Assembly (NCBI GenBank): GCA_905221605.1
Contig: CAJNDS010002262.1
Coordinates: 422,501-486,500, forward strand
DNA length: 64,000 bases
Direction: 5' to 3'
DNA from: Symbiodinium natans
Taxonomy: Eukaryota; Sar; Dinophyceae; Suessiales; Symbiodiniaceae
Of the stretch, positions 34,450 to 44,330 are shown piece after piece (position 1 is the stretch's first letter; each line of letters begins with the position of its first letter). The position numbers and the translations under genes are program-made. Under the pieces are notes generated by a model. That model had not been told where the DNA came from and ran no database searches. It was given only the letters and a program-made list of their open reading frames with translations.

Positions 34450-35806
34450 CGTATGTACGCACATACCTACACAGAGACAAGGACAAGCCACACCACAAGA
34501 AAACTTCACAGGCAGATTGAAGCCACCTTTTGCATGCTTGCCAAACAACTACGAGTAACGCACAAATCAAAAAAAAAGTCTGTGCCCGGTGCGCTGGGTG
34601 CGCCGGGCGCTCCCATCATCATGCCGGACCCCGTCCTTCACCATGTCCTCAACACCTCCCAGTGAAGGAGATGCTTCGGATGGCGCCACCTTGGCACGCG
34701 TGGTGCGGCATGCTGAAGCTTCACGACGTACGACAGCACCCTTGACCTCAGCTGCTCTTCGTTAGACCCAAGATCAAGCGCCCCACCCTAACCCTGAAAC
34801 TTCCTGAAACCGAACTCCCAAAGCCGGAACCCCAAACATCACGCCCTCAAAACCCAAGACCTAAAGCCCCAAACCCCAAACTCCAAACCCCAAGCCCTAA
34901 AAATCCTAAAATACCACACCCTCCGGGCCCGTGGCCAGGTTGGCCAGGGTGGCGCTGTGAAGGCGTTCCGCCTGGTCCAGGAACTTCAGGGCTTAGGGCT
35001 GAGGGTTGAGAGGTTGGACTGGTTGCAAATATGTCGTTGATTGTGGTTTTGCTTGGGGTTTGGGCAGTAGTGTCTGGGGTCTAACACAATGCATGCTCCA
35101 AGGAGGACGCACGAAGGCCCCAGAGGCACCGCAAATTACAAGTTACTGTTTCAGAAGTGAGAAACCCCAAAGGCCGGAAATCACAGGTTAAGCCCGAAGC
35201 CAATGACCCTCAAAAGGCACTAGGCTCAGCCCCCTTTCGGCAACCTCGCTCTGGAGGAAGGTCGCCACCCTCTCCTGCAGAGTGGTCTAGGCCCTAAGCG
35301 GCCGAAGCGGCCGCATTCCCAGCATAGTGACACCATTTGAACATACATGAGACTAAGAATATCTTTCGAACATGCTGTGGCAACCTCTGCTTTCAAGCTG
35401 CTGCTGGAACCTTGCGCCGCAAAATCGAAGCCCAAGAGTGCCCTAATGTGTTTTCGGTGGGGCATGCTGCAAGACCGTTCTGAAACGATGCAGCGGCTTG
35501 CCTGCATCCCCAAAAAGGGGGTTTACGAAAATGGGAGACCCCCCAAATAGACCCCAAGATAGTAGGACTCCCTTATAATCAGGACCCCAATAAGGTACCC
35601 CTAATTTCAACAAAACCAAGCTGGGAAACAAGTCACAAACCAGTTGAAGGCCTTGATCACAGCCTGAGCACGACGGCCGTCGCTTGCTCGGAGTGCAGCC
35701 AGGGATGTACCAGAGACCTGCCCAGACTTGGAGGTTCGTTTGGGCAGTGATAAGGAGGGCCACAAGTATCCGAAAACAGGGTTTTGTAGTCTAGTTCCCA
35801 TACTTA

Positions 35807-35839
<33 letters not shown>

Positions 35840-38800
35840 ACCCCCACCCCCCGCTGCCCACCGACCTGCAGGAAGCTCTTGGCTAAATGCTTCTGCTCGC
35901 TCCTGCCACGGGTCATCATCCCCCCAAGCTGCAACCCTTCAGTCCCCGATTCCCGCGAAACGTGCCAGCGCAGCCCTGCCACGGCTTCACCGCCAATGAT
36001 CTCAATGGCCTGGATAGCGTTGTTTTGAAAAAATTATATTATATAAAATGCAAGCGGACGCCTGCTGGGTGCTCTTGCGGGCTAATGATTCAATGGCAAA
36101 GCTGAGCGAAGTCTAGCTTCGATAAGCTCCACCAGCTTCCCGAATCAAAAGCAGAGGCTTCTAACTTCTGAAACTCATCGCAGAACATTGCAAAGCGCAA
36201 GCCTTGTCCACAGCCTCCAGCTCCTGCCCAAGGGAATGAGGACCATGTGGTCAAGAATGCCGCGGCCATCAAGCTCCAGGCTACAAGAATGCAATTCGAG
36301 GAATTGCAAACCCACACATAAAGCCAAGATTTTCATGACTCGTGCTCAAGGTCTAAGATGGCTCAGCAGCTTGGTGGAAAGACTCCCGAGATTTCTCGTA
36401 GTCCCTGGTTCCACACCTTGCCTCAGCTCGGAGCTTCTGTCGCGCAGCATAGTCCGTCGCCTGCACACAGGGCCGGTTGCGCGGACGGGAAATCAGGGGA
36501 ATCTCAAAAAGATGCGGTTCAGAAGGTGAAAGCTGTGCCACAAGAAGGAGACTGCAAAACTCCCAGAGCGCCTTCTGCGTGCAGGTGCCGGTGATGTCCT
36601 GGAGGTACTTCCTCAACGCGCGTTGAAGCACTCGCATGGCGCTTCCTGGTGCTTCGGTTGCAAAGGGGGCCGTGCTATGAGCCACCTTTCGATTCGGGGC
36701 CCGAGCTCGTCGGCTGCCTTTGTGGACTCACTGGTGTCGAGGTTGGTTCCCAGCTCGGCCTGCCACACGTGCCTAGAATAATCCAAGCACAGAATCTAAT
36801 CCAAGCACAGAATCGTTCCGGCGGATTCTGCTTTACACAGGTGCGCTGCAAGAAAACAATCTTCAGGGTGCCAAGTGACCTCAAGCAACATCTAGGCTTG
36901 CGGCTTGGGTTTGGAGACAGGATGGGCCAGGGAAAAAGTGGCAGGCAATTCAGCATTGCCTTCTGTTGCAGCTTCTTGCTTTTGAGCGCGCTCTTCTTGT
37001 CGACATCCTGGCATGTGCCCACTGTGACTTCGGACCCCATGCGCAGCATGATGAGCAGGTGCCTTCTGCTCTGCTGCCTGCTCGTTCTTGAGGCCTTGGC
37101 CATCACAAGAACTTCACGCTGATGTGTACTGGTGAAGGGATCTCACTTCCGACGCCATCTGGCGCTTGCGAAACTTGAAGCAAGAACTACGACGGGCCTC
37201 ACCAATACACAAAACAACACTGACGGGAAGCTTTTCCAGGGATTCTGCCGGCCAGCGTGGTCTCGTAGCCAGCTTTCTTTTCAAACTCAGCCTTCTCCAG
37301 GTCCGCCTGGATGGGTAGAACATGGTGTTGCAAAGTCAAAACCCCGCTCAGTGCCAACGCAGGAGCTCCTTCTCCTGGATGAACTTATCCTCCAGCTCCT
37401 TCAGCAATTCCACGATGCCTGCCGGTTCGCGGTTTGTTGGTCGCGGGCCACACGACTGGGCAACATTCAAAGAATTCTCGGGCGATCCGATGCCAAGCGA
37501 GCTGGCCTTTGGACTGGAACTCGTAGCCATCCACCTGTGGCCGGCGTCGCAAGGGCGCGCACAAAACCCCCTCGGAAGTCGGATTCCCACCTCCGGCTTC
37601 TTGGTCTCAACGAGAGCCGTAATGGCAGTCGTCATCTACAGGGCACTGATGCTCACTGGCGCTGACTGATGATGGGTCTGGGTAGCTGGCTCAAGCATTC
37701 CCTCATGTTCAAGATTCGCATGCCCTAAATCTTCAAGCATCCGCGGCTAACATCAACAGTCCACAAACAAAAGGACTCCACCCCGCCTCTCGACCGGGAG
37801 CCTTCGTGCGCAAGTCCTGGATGATAGACCTGGAAAACCATATCAAAATTGCGAGAAGATACGCGTCCATGCTACTGCGGTGGAAGTACTGCACACCCCA
37901 ACAATGTTACAGTCTTGGCTTCTTCTTCACATCCAAAATCTCAACCCACTCTGTGTGCTTTGTCTGAACGCCGGGGCATGGGCTCGTCAAGCAGCGCGCT
38001 TTCCTGCTGTTCATGCCGCGCCATACAGTTCAGAAAGTGTGATGCAGACCCTAAACCCTAAACCCTAAACCCTAAACCCTAAACCCAGGAGCCTTGGCCT
38101 TCTCCGGCTTGGCTTGCTTACGGTCATAGGCCTGTGAGCAGGGGGTACTCACAATCCGCAAATAGTGGTACCTTCGTGGGGGGGGCGGGTCCGAGTTAGA
38201 AGGGAATCCGAGTATTTCGGGGTCCATTTTTAGGTTCCCTTATTTTCGTAAACCCCCAAATGAAGCTACACGTGTGCGGCACGAGCGGCACAAGACAGGT
38301 AGACAGCAGATAATGGCACTGACCTGTTGTGTTTCGGCAGTGCCTCTTGTACAGTAGAAACAGCATAAGTTTACATGCCGTCTGCTCTGCTGTATATCCT
38401 GGGATTTGCTCGCCGATGAGTTTTCCGAAGAAGCCGGATTCAAAACAACCGAATATTCACTCAAAGCCCGAAAACCCCTCAATGCTCTCAAAGCCGTGAA
38501 CGCCCTAAACACTCCAAAATCCCTAGAAGCCCTGAACCCGGAAGGCCACAAAGATCGCACCGAACCATCCCATGTGAAGTCCGGCTGCAGTGACTTTTTG
38601 ATGACGGTGCGAACATCCCAGCAATCCACAACACCGCAGCCGCGCGCTACGATTTCTACAATGTCCTCTCCTTCCCATTCTCCAGCCTCCGTACTTTGGA
38701 GGCCTGCACGATTGCAGCTGCCTCGGTTTCTGGCACGCCGGCTGAGAAGAGGTGAATCTTCATCGCGACCTCCGGCCACTTCTTGCTCAAGTCGGCATAG

Positions 38801-41590
38801 GCCTGAAGCTTGAGCACCTCGGCTGTGTGGTCTTTGATGAACGAGAGACAGGCATTCTCGATCTGCTTGGCCTCAAAGACGTGTGCCTGACAAAGGATTC
38901 CGCACACCTCCGATGCACTGAGCAGTTCGCAGAGCTGCGCTTCGCACCACCGCTGAAGCCTCGTGGCCTGATACTTGTGGCTGGCAGCCCACAAGCCCTG
39001 CGTGAACAACAGATGCCGGCTTGCGTCTTCCCTTGCAGCTTCGCTTGACGGCTGCGCCGCAAGTTCCTCCACTGCGGGAAAGCTGTCGGTGTAGAGGAAG
39101 CGCAACAAGGCTCTCAGGGTAGCCGCGTCGCAGTCTTCCACGTCGATTACCTTGGACACGGACTCCCGCATGCCGGCCGTCAGCTGCTTCTTGAAAACTT
39201 CAGATCTTGCGCAGAGAAGTTGGGAGTGCGCATGAACCACCTCACCCTGTACCCTGAACTGCACGTCGCTGCATGTACCTTCCTGAAGCAAGGCCTGCAG
39301 GTCTCGGTCCATGGTGGCTTCGGGAACCTCTACCGTTTCGATCTTTTTGTGGGTGACCTGATAATGGTGGACTCCCTCACACCGGACTTCCAACAGGAAC
39401 TTCATGGTCAAAGTGTCGTTCTCCACCCATTCGGATTGCAGGAGCTCGTCATGAGTCAGGCCGAAGATTCCGCAGTGCTCTGCTGCCGGAGAGTCTGCCA
39501 TGTCCGCCACATCGGGGCCATAGTGCTTCTCAGAGCCGTTGTGGAGTGCGTCCTGCGTCTCGCCCCACTGCACAAAGTCCCCACCTCGCCTCTTGATATG
39601 GATGCTATAGCGAAGCGCGAACTTCTCGTCTGAGGATGTTCTTATGGCTAGGGAGCCGAGCTTCTGCGTAGATGCAAGACGGCCTCCGAAAGGGTTATAC
39701 ACAAAATCGAAGATGTACTTGCCCACCTGGAAATCTTCAGAAAACGCCCCTGACAGAAAGTCCTGGCGAAGTGCTGTCCGAAGCCAAGACATCTGCTGAA
39801 GCTTCCACACGTACTCGCCCTTGGCGACCTTGCTGCCCCACCCCGCGCACTCTTCTGCTCTAGCTGCCGGGGCATATGCTCTCTTGGAAAGCAGCATCGG
39901 AAAGACTTCAGAGTAGTCACACGCTACATTTCGGTCTGCATCGATGTGCTGTCGTCTTTCTGCCTCCTCACGATTCCTCTCCCGCGCCATTGCCAGAAAG
40001 GCCCTCCTCTCATCCAGCTCTTCTCGCAGCCTTTGCCGCTCCAGGGCTGCTGCTGAAGCGGCCTGAAGCTCCCGGAACTTGGCCAACTCCCCTCGCACCA
40101 GCACATTGGTGGCCTCGATCTCAGCGCGCAACTCTTCGGCACTCATAGCCGCCATCAAGCGTGATCGTAAAGAAGCCTCAAATATGTCAACCCCCGCACT
40201 AGCGGAGTAGCCCCCAAGCAATCTGAAGCAATCCAAATGCCCTAAACCCTAAACCCTAAAGCCTAAACCCTGGTGGCCACTGAACGAGTCTGATCATGTC
40301 GGAGTCTGAGCCAAAGCATATGCCTTAGCACTCAAGGACCACAAATACGACACTGAACTTGGAACCCTAGCAAGAATTCTAATTTTGACTGTTTCTTAGG
40401 AATTGCAGTACCCAAATTTTACACATTATTCCCAGGAATCCCTAAGCAAAAAGTGCCAGACAGGATGTCTGATGTCCCCTTCTTCTCGAATCAGGCTGTA
40501 CAGGGCCTGTTCCTTCATCACCGCGATGGCGTTGCCAAGGGCAGCAATGGACTCCCCGTAGTCCTGACTCAGCTCAATGGTCCAAGGGCCCGAGATTCTC
40601 AGCAGCACACTCTTACACTTTAAGCGTTTCTGGACTGGACTGCACAGCCCAAGAAGGATCGATCAGTTCAAGTGCTGGTGCGCCTTCAAAATGACCTGGA
40701 AGTCCTCGTTCTCTTTTTTCCGAATCTGGCAAAAGCAGAGCTTGAAGGGCATCGGGACACGGCCGGCTTCAGAAACAAGCGGTTGCAGCGCAAACTTGGA
40801 GCAGGTCTCTTGCTTTCGAGGGCAGTTTGACAAGCCCTCAGGCACCTGCGTGATGTTCTCCTGCTGCGCAACCAAGGCCGCGATGTTGCCCAGGTGCCCT
40901 CTGCCACAAGGACTTTGTACGCTTTGGGGAGAAACGTCAGCTTTTGATGACGACAGCCCTCAGCAGACTGATTCTCAGCAAGAGCCTTCGTTCTCTGCGG
41001 CTAGCCGGTCGATGGTGGCAGACGTCTTGGAGATGTCGGCCTGGCAATCTAGTGTGATAGCATGTAACAAAGGATAAGGTGAGGCAACCCCTGCAAAAAC
41101 CTAACCCTGAAAAGGAGGTGCAAGGACTCGCCACAGTTGCAACGCAGACGGGTTCACGATTCGCTTAGTTTCAGGCTCTACGGGCTTTCACGCCGGTCTT
41201 CCCTTTAACACCGTCATCGCCGTTGTCCCAACACAGCCTTCAAGCCATCGATGGCATCGGCGGTGTCCGAGATGACCTGGGACTTCTTGGCCTGGGCGTA
41301 GGCTGCATTTTCCCACGCTTGCAGTGATGTGAAGGTTTTGGGGCGTCAACTTGTCAACCCTTCCTACTTCGGCGTGCGGGATCCCGGGATGTGTTCCTAT
41401 AATACGCAGAGTGCCCTTTCCTCTCGCAAGCTTGCGGGCAATGTCGCGCCTGGGTCATCTCGCACCACTTGGAGTACTTGGCGTACTGGACCTTGAGATG
41501 AGCAGACCATCACGGAACACAGCGTCGACACTTCACAGGCATCGTGACCTTCTCCGCCTGGATCTCCTTCTTACCCTCGGCTACCATGGT
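28010..41590 (-). CDS. Coiled-coil protein of a dinoflagellate-typical family, at least 24 micro-exons
   Basis: Exons (coding order) with good AG acceptors and mostly GC donors: 41590-41549, 41491-41450, 41291-41238, 41040-40986, 40563-40507, 38131-38099, about 37418-37369, 37306-37253, 37007-36960, 36611-36572, 36460-36422, 36223-36203, 36009-35980, 35902-35866, 35717-35664, about 35274-35236, about 34971-34936, 33738-33687, 33398-33348, 31729-31688, 29986-29936, 29686-29654, 29408-29367, 28579 to about 28520, 28050 to about 28010. Sample segments: AEGKKEIQAEK, YAKYSKWCEMTQ, ADISKTSATIDRLAAENE, DYGESIAALGNAIAVMKEQ, KYLQDITGTCTQK, ARQKLRAE, ELEAVDK, AIEIIGGEAV, VIASDFAKLEAET. The order matches long heptad-rich dinoflagellate proteins I remember (AEGKKEKELF..., SATIDRL..., ARQQLRAEEIEAIEKAIEII..., FARLEAET...). 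Function unknown. True ends and some internal exons are missing; a MATH-BTB gene lies inside. Confidence 0.8.
28340..28412 (+). repeat. TTTAGGG/TTCAGGG tract
   Basis: About nine heptamers, including three TTCAGGG in a row. Its CCCTAAA partner is at 28180-28211. The 128-bp spacer has a minus-strand acceptor (GGGTGCAG) and an open frame with EAQKKREE, a possible additional coiled-coil exon. Confidence 0.9.
28804..28892. mobile_element. MITE-like element with 27-bp terminal inverted repeats
   Basis: Left arm starts ATTGGGATGTTCCCGCTTAC and the right arm's reverse complement starts ATTGGGATGTTCCCCCTTAT; by eye 25 of 27 positions agree. Total 89 bp with a 35-bp loop. No ORF. It lies in an intron of the coiled-coil gene. 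No obvious target-site duplication. Confidence 0.8.
29114..29151 (+). repeat. TTTAGGG tract in intron
   Basis: Five perfect heptamers beginning after CCTTGAG, within the coiled-coil gene. Confidence 0.95.
29545..29637 (-). repeat. CCCTAAA tract at an intron 5' end
   Basis: About 13 heptamers alternating CCCTAAA and CCCTAAT. In gene orientation it starts 16 bases after the end of exon 29654-29686, whose intron opens GCGCTTGGTGCCTCAAG. Confidence 0.95.
30936..31186 (+). repeat. Hexamer array ACCACA, about 250 bp
   Basis: More than 40 copies of CAACCA with one CACCAC interruption near 31041. It gives runs of Pro-Gln on plus and of Val or Leu-Trp on minus, so the frames of 91-220 codons across it are repeat translations. 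It sits in a long intron of the coiled-coil gene. Confidence 0.97.
31563..31627 (-). repeat. CCCTAAA/CCCCAAA tract near an intron 5' end
   Basis: About nine heptamers. In gene orientation it begins 60 bases after the donor (AAG before GCGCCTTGG) of coiled-coil exon 31688-31729. Confidence 0.95.
31746..31928 (+). repeat. Long TTTAGGG tract with internal TTGAGGG block
   Basis: About 26 heptamers: 15 perfect, two TTCAGGG, then TTGAGGG five times in succession (31868-31902), then perfect again. In gene orientation it is a CCCTAAA run ending 16 bases before the acceptor AACGCAG of exon 31688-31729. Confidence 0.98.
33776..33822 (-). repeat. Short CCCTAAA run
   Basis: Four to five degenerate heptamers just upstream, in gene direction, of coiled-coil exon 33687-33738. 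Confidence 0.8.
34326..34452. repeat. ACAT/ACGT tetranucleotide array
   Basis: About 30 ATAC units with a central GTAC block (34388-34412) and a terminal AT run. Tyr/Ile/His/Thr-rich frames here are repeat translations. Confidence 0.97.
35517..35617. mobile_element. Short inverted-repeat element, family B
   Basis: Left end GGGGGTTTACGAAAATGGGA; right end ends GGTACCCCTAATTTCAACAAAACC, a diverged reverse complement. About 101 bp, in an intron of the coiled-coil gene between exons 35664-35717 and 35236-35274. Confidence 0.55.
35808..35839 (+). repeat. Run of 32 C
   Basis: An uninterrupted homopolymer of 32 C followed by ACCCCCACCCCCC. In gene orientation it is a poly-G stretch shortly after exon 35866-35902. 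Confidence 0.95.
38048..38087 (-). repeat. CCCTAAA tract at an intron 5' end
   Basis: Six heptamers. In gene orientation the intron after exon 38099-38131 opens GCCAAGGCTCCTGG and continues directly as GTTTAGGG repeats. Confidence 0.95.
38141..38257. mobile_element. Short inverted-repeat element, family B
   Basis: Left GGGGGTACTCACAATCCGCAAATAG; right ends CCTTATTTTCGTAAACCCCC, an imperfect reverse complement. 117 bp. In gene orientation it lies 9 bases upstream of the coiled-coil exon 38099-38131, so its end forms part of that exon's acceptor region (CCCCCTGCTCACAG). Confidence 0.55.
38656..40155 (-). CDS. MATH-BTB/POZ protein, intronless, nested
   Basis: 499 codons without interruption. 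The start chosen is ATG at 40153-40155 (MAAMSAEELRAEIEATNVLV). The frame is open 27 codons further to a TTG but without a Met. Residues about 5-75 form a charged coiled coil (LAKFRELQAASAAALERQR). About 95-270 resemble a MATH (TRAF-like) domain: WKLQQMSWLRTAL, FQVGKYIFDFVYNPFGG, then LTMKFLLEVRCE. About 290-420 form a BTB/POZ domain: EGTCSDVQFRVQGEVVHAHS, LLCARSEVFKKQLTAGMRES, TLRALLRFLYTDSFPAVEEL, LLFTQGLWAASHKYQATRLQ. A BACK-like helical tail follows. By family, such proteins (SPOP, plant BPM) are substrate adaptors of Cullin-3 ubiquitin ligases: MATH binds the substrate and BTB binds CUL3. It lies in the same orientation between coiled-coil exons 40507-40563 and 38099-38131. The absence of introns suggests a retroposed copy. 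Confidence 0.93.
   Translation of the reverse strand: MAAMSAEELRAEIEATNVLVRGELAKFRELQAASAAALERQRLREELDERRAFLAMARERNREEAERRQHIDADRNVACDYSEVFPMLLSKRAYAPAARAEECAGWGSKVAKGEYVWKLQQMSWLRTALRQDFLSGAFSEDFQVGKYIFDFVYNPFGGRLASTQKLGSLAIRTSSDEKFALRYSIHIKRRGGDFVQWGETQDALHNGSEKHYGPDVADMADSPAAEHCGIFGLTHDELLQSEWVENDTLTMKFLLEVRCEGVHHYQVTHKKIETVEVPEATMDRDLQALLQEGTCSDVQFRVQGEVVHAHSQLLCARSEVFKKQLTAGMRESVSKVIDVEDCDAATLRALLRFLYTDSFPAVEELAAQPSSEAAREDASRHLLFTQGLWAASHKYQATRLQRWCEAQLCELLSASEVCGILCQAHVFEAKQIENACLSFIKDHTAEVLKLQAYADLSKKWPEVAMKIHLFSAGVPETEAAAIVQASKVRRLENGKERTL
40239..40272 (-). repeat. Short CCCTAAA tract upstream of the MATH-BTB start
   Basis: Four to five heptamers about 85 bases upstream of the chosen ATG in gene direction. 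It may belong to the host intron rather than to a promoter. Confidence 0.9.
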
Positions 41591-41599
41591 CTGCCTGGC

Positions 41600-44330
41600 A
41601 CAGGCAAGAAATGGCAAGAACCTGTCATTTTAGGAATCCCTTCAGAAAACTTTGCCGGCAGCACATCAGCTCCACAACCTTCTGAACCGGAGAGGCTCCC
41701 GAGGAATAGTCCATGTGGTAGGAGGTCCCCAGCCTCACTTACTCACGTCGGCGAGGACTCCCTGCTGCCTCTCCTCTGGAACCATGCCAGGCTAGAGCTT
41801 CTGAAGATCTCTGACTCTGGATGTCAACACCTTGGGCTGTGGCCCCAGGGTGAAGGCCTCAGAGCACAAGTCATACAGTGCAAAGCACATCAAGGCCTCG
41901 TCCATGACTTGAGTGCATCATAGTGCATCACTTGAGAGCCCCGCTGAGGCGCCAAGCACCACATTTCGAAAGCACTTCATTTCGTCTGACAACACCTTTC
42001 AAGGCCCGCGGGCTCAGAAACAAAAACTGCACCACACCTCTGCAGTGACACCATGCTTTGGTTTGCGACTCAGGGCTTGACACTCCCAAGTTGCGCCGTG
42101 GGGGTGTGGCGGGAGTAGGTTCCTCCCTTTGTGCCAAATGCCGCAGGCAACATGTCCGGAGAATGAGAACAGCGAACACGGCAATAGTGTCTCCGAGCAA
42201 CTACTGAAAAAATCTCTGCACAGCGAGAAGCTTCACACACCATGCAGGGCACCACCTTTCCGTTCTGCGGTCTGCCGTATCTGTGCGGGGTGCACATAGT
42301 GCACACCCCTCAAGTGCTGTCAAGCTTGCATTAGCGTTCTGCCGCAGCAGACACATCAAGCATGCGCGAAAACAGTGAAACAGTGAAACATCTGCGAACG
42401 GCGGCACGCAGGCAGGCACCCAACATCCGGGTTGCGCATGTTCTCCTTGTCGATCTGTCAGCAAGCACCGACGTGGCCCAGCCTTGCTGGCTCTGGCCCA
42501 GGCTTTGCCAGCAACAAGCGCAAGAAGTCGCACGCTGACGATGTGATTCTGGGCTGAGGGGCCCACATGCCGAGCATGTCGCACAGGTCGTTGATGCACC
42601 TGAATACCTCACCCTGCTTCTTCCGCCGGAAGCAGAACTCAACTCCAAGGATGCCCAGCTTCTCGCGATCTCCGGAAAGCCCTATGCACCAAAGCGTTCC
42701 TGAGCACATTGGAGCACAGGGAGAGAGCTCTTTGCTGCCACTGAGACTTTGCCATTTTTGGGTCTGCTTTAGCACCGAATGTAGTGCAAGGAAGCCAAGG
42801 CTCATGGAGGAGTCTTTGCCTTTGGCTCCTGTCCCTTTGCCTTGCCTCGTCGCCCGATGTCCAGGCACGGGCCTCGGAGTCTGGTGGACTGCTTCAAAGG
42901 TCGAAACATCGTACAGGCAGCTACCAGACTCCGCTAATCTGCAGGCCTGGAGTTTTCTGACACTTCAAAACGGACGGTAGCCATGTCACACAAAAAATAC
43001 AGCAGGCAGCCGATTGAAACGGGCAGTGTTCACGAGTGCGCAGAGACATGCTCCCACCGGCAACCGATTGAGTTGTTGCTTAGGCTATTCCTGCAGCAGC
43101 AAGCAGACATTCCTTCCACACGGCACCCTTGTGCAGACCCAGGCACCCCTTCCGGCGAGCACCATGGTTTTCGCCCCATACCACGAGGCACCTGGCAGCT
43201 CCCAGCAGCAACCACTCCTATGCGGCTCTTAGCCGGTATAACTGTTGTAAAGGCTGTATAGGTATGATCTTGTATAACACTTCTTGGTGTCTTCCTAGAC
43301 GAACGAGATCGAACGAGGCTGTGCTACCCAGTGGTTGAGGTGCTGTAGTCTGGATGAGCTCGACGGATTTGCTCGTGAGCTCTCCAAGTTCTGCTGTTCG
43401 AGTCAGGAACCACAGGGTGCTCAAGTTCGGCCTCCTCCCCCACGAAAACTCTCGCAAAGCGCAGCTTGGTCTCCGCGGAGTTCATGATCTGGCCATCTCC
43501 AGTACCTTGAAGATTTGTCTTCCGCGTGTGCAGCTGTTTAACCTAGCATAGATGGACTCAGGCGAACTGCGTCCAAGCGGCCATATGCTTCTAGGACGGT
43601 GTCCGCCAGCGCAGCACGAGACTGTGCCGACCTTGCAACGCAGAAACCAGAACAAGCTTTTTTTGCATTCTTCGATACACTTCGATCTGGCAGGGGCCTT
43701 CCGCGAACGCGGCGTGCCGCAGCGATGTCTGCAAAGACGCTGACTCCCCGCGAAGGGGCACCCGATTTAACCTCGGGAAGTCAAGGTCGGAAGAATGCAG
43801 AGAATGATTGTTGACCTTGTTTGGACCTACCACATGCAGCTCAACGGCATAGTTGCAGGGCTCCAACAACATGTCCCCGTCCAGCCGGGCATGGTAATCC
43901 TTGCCATCGCTGCAATGTGCAGGAATGAAGAAACGAGTCCTGCCGGAGAACTTGAGATGCACTGAAAGTATACGGAAATGCAGCACTGAAGAGGAATACC
44001 GCAGCAGACCGCAATGGATAGCCGCCAGACCTGCGGGGTTTGAAAATCCCATGCTCTTCGAGGCTGCAGAATGCCATGTCCTTGCAAGGCTCTGCCGCGC
44101 TTGCTGCAGCTGCGGGCTCTCCACATCCACGTGTCGCAAGGTGGCCCTGCGACAGCCTGTGGCCTCGGTGTAGATTCCATTTCCCTCGTATCATTTGAAC
44201 CACCATGCGCCAAGCTGAGCTTCAAGTCCTTCAATGATGTGGTCACGATGAGAAGAAGGGCAACGAAGCATATGCTGCACATACTGAACAAAATCAGAAA
44301 GGGGACGAGGACGCACAAGGACAACGACTT
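41600..44330 (-). CDS. Poorly resolved minus-strand exons
   Basis: Protein-like minus segments: near 41750 (MVPEERQQGVLAD followed by GTGAGTAAG, a strong donor), 42458-42700 (GVEFCFRRKKQGEVFRCIND), around 43450-43520 (NSAETKLRFARVF), and 43838-43935 (HARLDGDMLLEPCNYAVELH, then GTGGTAGG). The first may be the 5' part of the coiled-coil gene. The others are unrecognised and probably belong to another gene. Boundaries are not established. Confidence 0.35.

Noticed and set aside
34198-34665. Tyr/Ile/His/Thr-rich frames on both strands
   Set aside because: Translations of the ATAC tetranucleotide array.
39220-39633. 137-codon plus-strand frame
   Set aside because: Antisense shadow of the MATH-BTB gene.
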